Shown here in pieces: positions 39,456 through 42,215 of a DNA stretch of 42,215 nucleotides. The stretch is from Kiritimatiellia bacterium (lineage in GTDB: Bacteria; Verrucomicrobiota; Kiritimatiellia; RFP12; UBA1067). The notes under the pieces are model-generated. The model was not told the origin of the DNA, did no database searches, and worked only from the letters and a program-made list of their open reading frames with translations. Made by a program: the position numbers and the translations under genes. Location of the stretch: the NCBI GenBank assembly GCA_017563185.1, contig JAFXIL010000177.1:1-42215 (forward strand), given 5' to 3'. The stretch's first letter is position 1; each line of letters starts with the position of its first letter.

Positions 39456-39763
39456 CGACGGGACTTGGTGCGGGCGATTTCACGTCCGGCAACGAGGTGG
39501 GGCTTTTCGCATCGCACTACAACGGCATCAATGCAAACCTCAACAACTACTGCTACTGTCGCCTCTACCACTTCAAGGTGACGAAAACCGACGGAACCGT
39601 CGCGTGTAATCTTGTCCCCGCGGTGCAGAATCCATGCAATCGGCTCCCGGGCATCAGGGAACCGATCAGCCAGATCGCCGTAGAAATTCCCGCCCAAGGC
39701 GTACGCAATCATCAAGAACAAAAGCAGACCAACGCTGAACAATGTCATCAATACCGCCTTCAT
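39437..39763 (-). pseudogene. Short membrane protein N-terminus fused to antisense sequence
   Basis: The first roughly 45 residues look like a genuine protein start: MKAVLMTLFSVGLLLFLMIA, a membrane or signal segment, then ALGGNFYGDLADRFPDAREP. The ATG at 39763 has AGGAG 11 bases upstream and overlaps the previous stop as ATGA, so translation is coupled. From about 39631 on, the frame is antisense to the inverted LamG fragment (for example EVVEATVAVVVEV), so the original C-terminus has been lost or replaced. Whether the chimera is still made is unknown. I do not recognise the family of the intact part. Confidence 0.5.
39443..39631 (+). pseudogene. Inverted LamG-domain fragment of a surface protein
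   Basis: About 63 codons that read well only on the plus strand: TTTTTGLGAGDFTSGNEV, then GLFASHYNGINANLNNY, CYCRLYHFKV and TKTDGTVACNLVPAVQNP. The RLYHFKV plus NLVPAVQNP pattern is the end of a LamG-like surface-protein domain, where a GLYDLV-type sequence should follow; instead the frame runs into antisense of the next gene. No start codon context or signal is present. It lies head-to-tail against the C-terminal fragment on the other strand, so this is probably an internal piece of one ancestral gene that was inverted. Confidence 0.65.
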
Positions 39764-40509
39764 TGTTGTTTTCTCCTGCTACTACTGTTTAGAATATGCA
39801 CTTGGTCGTATTTCTCGGGCATTTTGCCTATCTCAACCTTTCCTGAATAAACTTTAAATCTGCAACCGACGGAATTGCAGACATTCGTCAACGCATCCCA
39901 GGCCGTTGTTGCCCCTATACCGTCGCAGGGAATCAAGGCAGTTTCCAGTTTCGGCTTTTCCGGCCCAGTCTTCGCGGCAACAGAATCCGCGCAAACGAAC
40001 GTTATTCCTCGGCTCTCAAGCGGAATGTCTGGGCTGTCGAAGTCTTTTGTCGCCCGACTCATATACTCAACGAAATCCTTCATCGTGACAGGGGCATAAA
40101 AGTACACTTCTGGCATCGTGATCGCCTTCAGACGGCGAACCGTTTCCGCGTGTCTCCAGTTCCACGGACGCGGCCATTCCCGCTGAAAGCGCCCGTCGTC
40201 ACCCTCGTCGCCGGTCCTGTCGAACAGGCGACCGTCTGGACCATATACAAGGACGACCGGCCCCGACGCGAGGAACCTGCACGGCTTTAAAACAACCAAC
40301 GTGTAATTCGTCCCGTCGCGATCGTAATCCAGCGTGGCCGTAATGTCGTCCTTCTCTGCAACCATCAACGCCTTCATATCTGAATAAGAACAATAACGGT
40401 GAAAACGCTTGCCTCCCGGGATGTCGAGTACAATGCTTAATGCCGCCAGCAAAGCAAACACGGCTAAAGCCCCTGCCACGCATCCAAGTGCCATAATCAT
40501 TCTCTTCAT
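39760..40509 (-). CDS. Exported or membrane-anchored protein with STN-like C-terminal half
   Basis: 249 residues from ATG 40509 (GGAAAGCGACG upstream). The first 30 residues form one hydrophobic segment (MIMALGCVAGALAVFALLAA). The C-terminal 110 residues resemble the short secretin/TonB N-terminal (STN) fold seen at the start of secretins: MKDFVEYMSRATKDFDSP, LESRGITFV, TTAWDALTNVCNSVGCRFKV and GKVEIG in the order beta-alpha-beta-alpha-beta. Such domains bind peptides or partner proteins in the periplasm. No secretin or TonB-dependent receptor follows. It lies 34 bases after a lipoprotein gene whose 5' leader is nearly identical, and is coupled (ATGA) to the broken gene downstream. The region is lower in GC than the rest of the window. 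Confidence 0.55.
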   Translation of the reverse strand: MKRMIMALGCVAGALAVFALLAALSIVLDIPGGKRFHRYCSYSDMKALMVAEKDDITATLDYDRDGTNYTLVVLKPCRFLASGPVVLVYGPDGRLFDRTGDEGDDGRFQREWPRPWNWRHAETVRRLKAITMPEVYFYAPVTMKDFVEYMSRATKDFDSPDIPLESRGITFVCADSVAAKTGPEKPKLETALIPCDGIGATTAWDALTNVCNSVGCRFKVYSGKVEIGKMPEKYDQVHILNSSSRRKQQ

Positions 40510-40543
40510 CGTCGCTTTCCTTTCTTTGCGGCCTTTGCATTCC
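40507..40543 (-). repeat. Duplicated 5' leader, copy 1
   Basis: Start codon plus 34 bases upstream match the segment at 41774-41810 with two differences (one at each of two positions) over about 37 bases. Both copies contain GCAAAGGCCGCAAAGAAAGG (minus strand) and the ribosome site GGAAAG. The signal peptides that follow are also similar. Confidence 0.75.
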
Positions 40544-41776
40544 TTAAGGCGAACCATCAATATTCACGACATACCCGCTGTTGCGCCCGTATGAATCTTT
40601 GCCGGGAATCTTTTCACCATTGAAATTGCCATCCGCGCCGACGGTCCAGATGATACCACGTCCCGAATCGTAATTCAACGCCTTCCCGCAATCAAATGGG
40701 TCAGTCGGCACCGACGGCAGAAACTTTGGCACAAGCGCATCGAGCGTGTCTGGGAAACCGCCACCGTTTGCACGACTCCAGCGACGCACTGCCACCATAA
40801 CCTGCGCGGCCCTTACTTTAAAACATTGCTCAGCCGTCATACTGATTATCGCCTTGCAGTTTTTCGCATGCTCATGCGAAATTAAGATCCCAATAGAATT
40901 CGGCGTAAACGTTCCTACATCTAGCTTCTTGCAGAAGTCTGAAGCGACTTCTCCCCGTAAGGCTTTGCGCGTGATCTCGTTTAGGTTCGACATGGTCTCG
41001 TTCCTGTGCAATGCAAATCTGGCATAAGCCAACTGCCAGAAATGGAGATTTTGCCTGGGCCTTAACTCGACAATCGCTTTCGCCAACGTATAGGCGTTTT
41101 TGACAGACCGTTCCAAGCTCGTATTTGACGGCTCAAGTCCTTCAAGCATCTTTGCTATGCGTTCAAGCGTTTCTAACGTGGTGTTTTGACCTCGTGCAAT
41201 ATCTTTCAGATTTTCACATGCCGACTTTACTATGGACACAGCAAATGCAAGCGAGATGAAAGTATCTGCATCTTCTTCCACCAACTTGCCAAACCTGATC
41301 AATATCACGATGTGCCGCAGTGCCATCGGAATGTCGCTAGCTTCCATTGCACGTTCTACACGCATCCCTAGAAGGCGCAAATATTCAACCATAATGTCTA
41401 GCGGTATCTCGGTGCGTTCTAGGTTTAAGAAATCCAAGGTTCCCATAACCGTGCTGTGAAAACGAGGTCGTCGTAACGCCGTCTCAACAGCTGTGAAAAA
41501 CGCCGCGTTTTCGGCAAGCAGTCTGTCCTTTTGCTCCGTCGAGATTGGTTCATTCTCATCATCGGCACACTCGTCTTCAACGCGATGCAGCAGATTCGTT
41601 GCAGCAATCAGCGGAATAAAAGCGTTGTCCTCGTCAGGTACCGGAACCTGTTCGTATAGAAGCGCGTCATCGACATCAACGCTGTCCACATCGCACTCAT
41701 ACAGACGGCATCCAGCCAGATTCACCACCGCTGCGAGCATCGCCACATATCCGAGCGCAAGCATCATTTTCTTCAT
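40544..41776 (-). CDS. Lipoprotein with type II secretion pseudopilin-like C-terminus
   Basis: 410 residues from ATG 41776 (GGAAAGCGAAG upstream). Signal peptide with lipobox (MLAAVVNLAGC), so probably anchored in a membrane by lipid. The middle is helical, without a recognised domain (ILIRFGKLVEEDADTFISLA, SVKNAYTLAKAIVELRP). The last 80 residues match the end of secreted proteins related to GspG pseudopilins: GGGFPDTLDALVPKFLP, VPTDPFDCGKALNYD and IIWTVGADGNFNG, a family found in many planctomycete and Kiritimatiellota-type genomes. GspG-type assembly is not implied, since the N-terminal prepilin motif is absent. The next gene starts 34 bases later. Confidence 0.65.
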   Translation of the reverse strand: MKKMMLALGYVAMLAAVVNLAGCRLYECDVDSVDVDDALLYEQVPVPDEDNAFIPLIAATNLLHRVEDECADDENEPISTEQKDRLLAENAAFFTAVETALRRPRFHSTVMGTLDFLNLERTEIPLDIMVEYLRLLGMRVERAMEASDIPMALRHIVILIRFGKLVEEDADTFISLAFAVSIVKSACENLKDIARGQNTTLETLERIAKMLEGLEPSNTSLERSVKNAYTLAKAIVELRPRQNLHFWQLAYARFALHRNETMSNLNEITRKALRGEVASDFCKKLDVGTFTPNSIGILISHEHAKNCKAIISMTAEQCFKVRAAQVMVAVRRWSRANGGGFPDTLDALVPKFLPSVPTDPFDCGKALNYDSGRGIIWTVGADGNFNGEKIPGKDSYGRNSGYVVNIDGSP

Positions 41777-41810
41777 CTTCGCTTTCCTTTCTTTGCGGCC
41801 TTTGCGTTCT
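41774..41810 (-). repeat. Duplicated 5' leader, copy 2
   Basis: Partner of 40507-40543; nearly identical over 37 bases including the ribosome site and start codon of the lipoprotein gene. The following signal peptides (MKKMMLALGYVAMLAA and MKRMIMALGCVAGALA) are alike while the mature proteins are not. Confidence 0.75.
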
Positions 41811-41860
41811 TCATTGCCTTTGTCAGTTTCCGCATCTTTCATCTACTCCTTTCGCTTGCC

Positions 41861-41883
41861 GCCGCAGGGCGCGTCCCGCCAGG
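41861..41883. repeat. Possible degenerate copy of the REP-like palindrome
   Basis: The segment GCAGGGCGCGTCCCGCC shares GCGTCCCGC with the hairpin at 1993-2013 and is itself imperfectly palindromic. It lies in the 140-base gap between the lipoprotein gene and the SIMPL-domain gene. One short shared word is weak evidence. Confidence 0.3.
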
Positions 41884-41916
41884 AACCCGCGCTAACATCA
41901 CGTCCACAACCACTAT

Positions 41917-42215
41917 TTATTTTATCTTCCACTTTATGCAGACGGTCTCGGACAACACGATGTCTCGCAACGATGTCACAGACCCGGAGCCATCGTATGC
42001 AGATGATGGAGTAGCATGGTTGGTGTATGTATAGTCCCGGGCCTCAAACCCGGTGTAAATGATTTCGTTGATTCCGCAAAGTGTTACGTCCGCGTCCATG
42101 GCCATTCTTTGGGCGAGATCACGGGCATTCTTTACCGCCAGCGTCCTGGCCTCGTTTCTGGCGGCGGCAGGATCGAACAGTTCAAACGAGTTACTCAGCG
42201 ATTTGACCGCCTTAC
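41917..42215 (-). CDS. SIMPL-domain (DUF541) protein, C-terminal part
   Basis: The last 99 residues of a gene that enters from the right edge; its start is outside the window. The frame is open to 42215. The text ARNEARTLAVKNARDLAQRM with DADVTLCGINEIIYTG is the helix-strand unit of SIMPL/DUF541 domains, and the ending LRDIVLSETVCIKWKI is the usual final strand. These proteins are typically periplasmic or outer-membrane-associated, with poorly defined roles in stress resistance. The downstream neighbour on the same strand is the lipoprotein gene, 140 bases away. No terminator is obvious between them. Confidence 0.7.
   Translation of the reverse strand, partial: KAVKSLSNSFELFDPAAARNEARTLAVKNARDLAQRMAMDADVTLCGINEIIYTGFEARDYTYTNHATPSSAYDGSGSVTSLRDIVLSETVCIKWKIK

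Overview
The window is a GC-rich stretch of a Gram-negative chromosome. It carries lpxK (lipid A) and murJ (peptidoglycan), several Tat- or Sec-exported carbohydrate-active proteins, a roughly 1,730-residue LamG/beta-helix surface protein and a lysine/alanine-rich H1-like protein. This mix best fits the Verrucomicrobiota/Kiritimatiellota part of the PVC superphylum, probably a polysaccharide-degrading or host-associated member. The placement is inferred from gene content only; there is no rRNA or other marker in the window. I see no tRNA, rRNA, CRISPR array, insertion sequence or prophage.

Layout. 1-2.1 kb: an exported serine hydrolase, then the decayed C-terminal stub of a sensor histidine kinase that is cut off exactly at a double-hairpin repeat. 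2.1-7.0 kb (minus): H1-like protein with its own promoter and terminator, then a small membrane protein, an M1-type aminopeptidase and glucose-6-phosphate isomerase. 7.1-14.7 kb (minus): TIM-barrel sugar isomerase, discoidin-like exported protein, a short polyprenyl diphosphate synthase coupled to an alkaline-phosphatase-superfamily enzyme, acyl carrier protein, ruvB, and a GH106-type rhamnosidase. 14.9-20.2 kb (minus): rtcB, then an envelope operon of thioredoxin-like protein, lpxK and murJ. 20.3-23.6 kb (plus): an atypical Gfo/Idh/MocA protein, a zinc-ribbon protein, a half glycosyltransferase and a membrane-anchored DNA/RNA nuclease. 23.6-28.8 kb (minus): the giant surface protein. 28.9-32.7 kb (plus): two glycosyltransferases and a complete OmpR-type two-component system. 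32.7-39.0 kb (minus): an operon with GH2 enzyme, metallophosphoesterase, Gfo/Idh oxidoreductase, a cysteine-rich protein and glucuronate isomerase, consistent with uronic-acid-containing glycan use. 39.0-42.2 kb (minus): remnants of another surface protein containing an inverted segment, a coupled short membrane-protein start, two exported proteins that share a duplicated 5' leader, and the C-terminus of a SIMPL-domain protein.

How the genes fit together. The housekeeping genes (pgi, acpP, ruvB, murJ, lpxK, rtcB) are intact. Between them lie glycan-foraging enzymes (GH106, GH2, UxaC, sugar isomerase, oxidoreductases) and surface or glycan-building proteins.

The points I find most worth following are the prenyl-diphosphate-synthase/phosphatase pair next to a TIM-barrel isomerase, the rearranged surface-protein remnant at 39.0-39.8 kb, the histidine-kinase stub cut at a palindromic repeat, the 10-cysteine protein in the uronate operon, and the shared C-terminal ending of the surface proteins. 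None of these is proven to be a new system from sequence reading alone.
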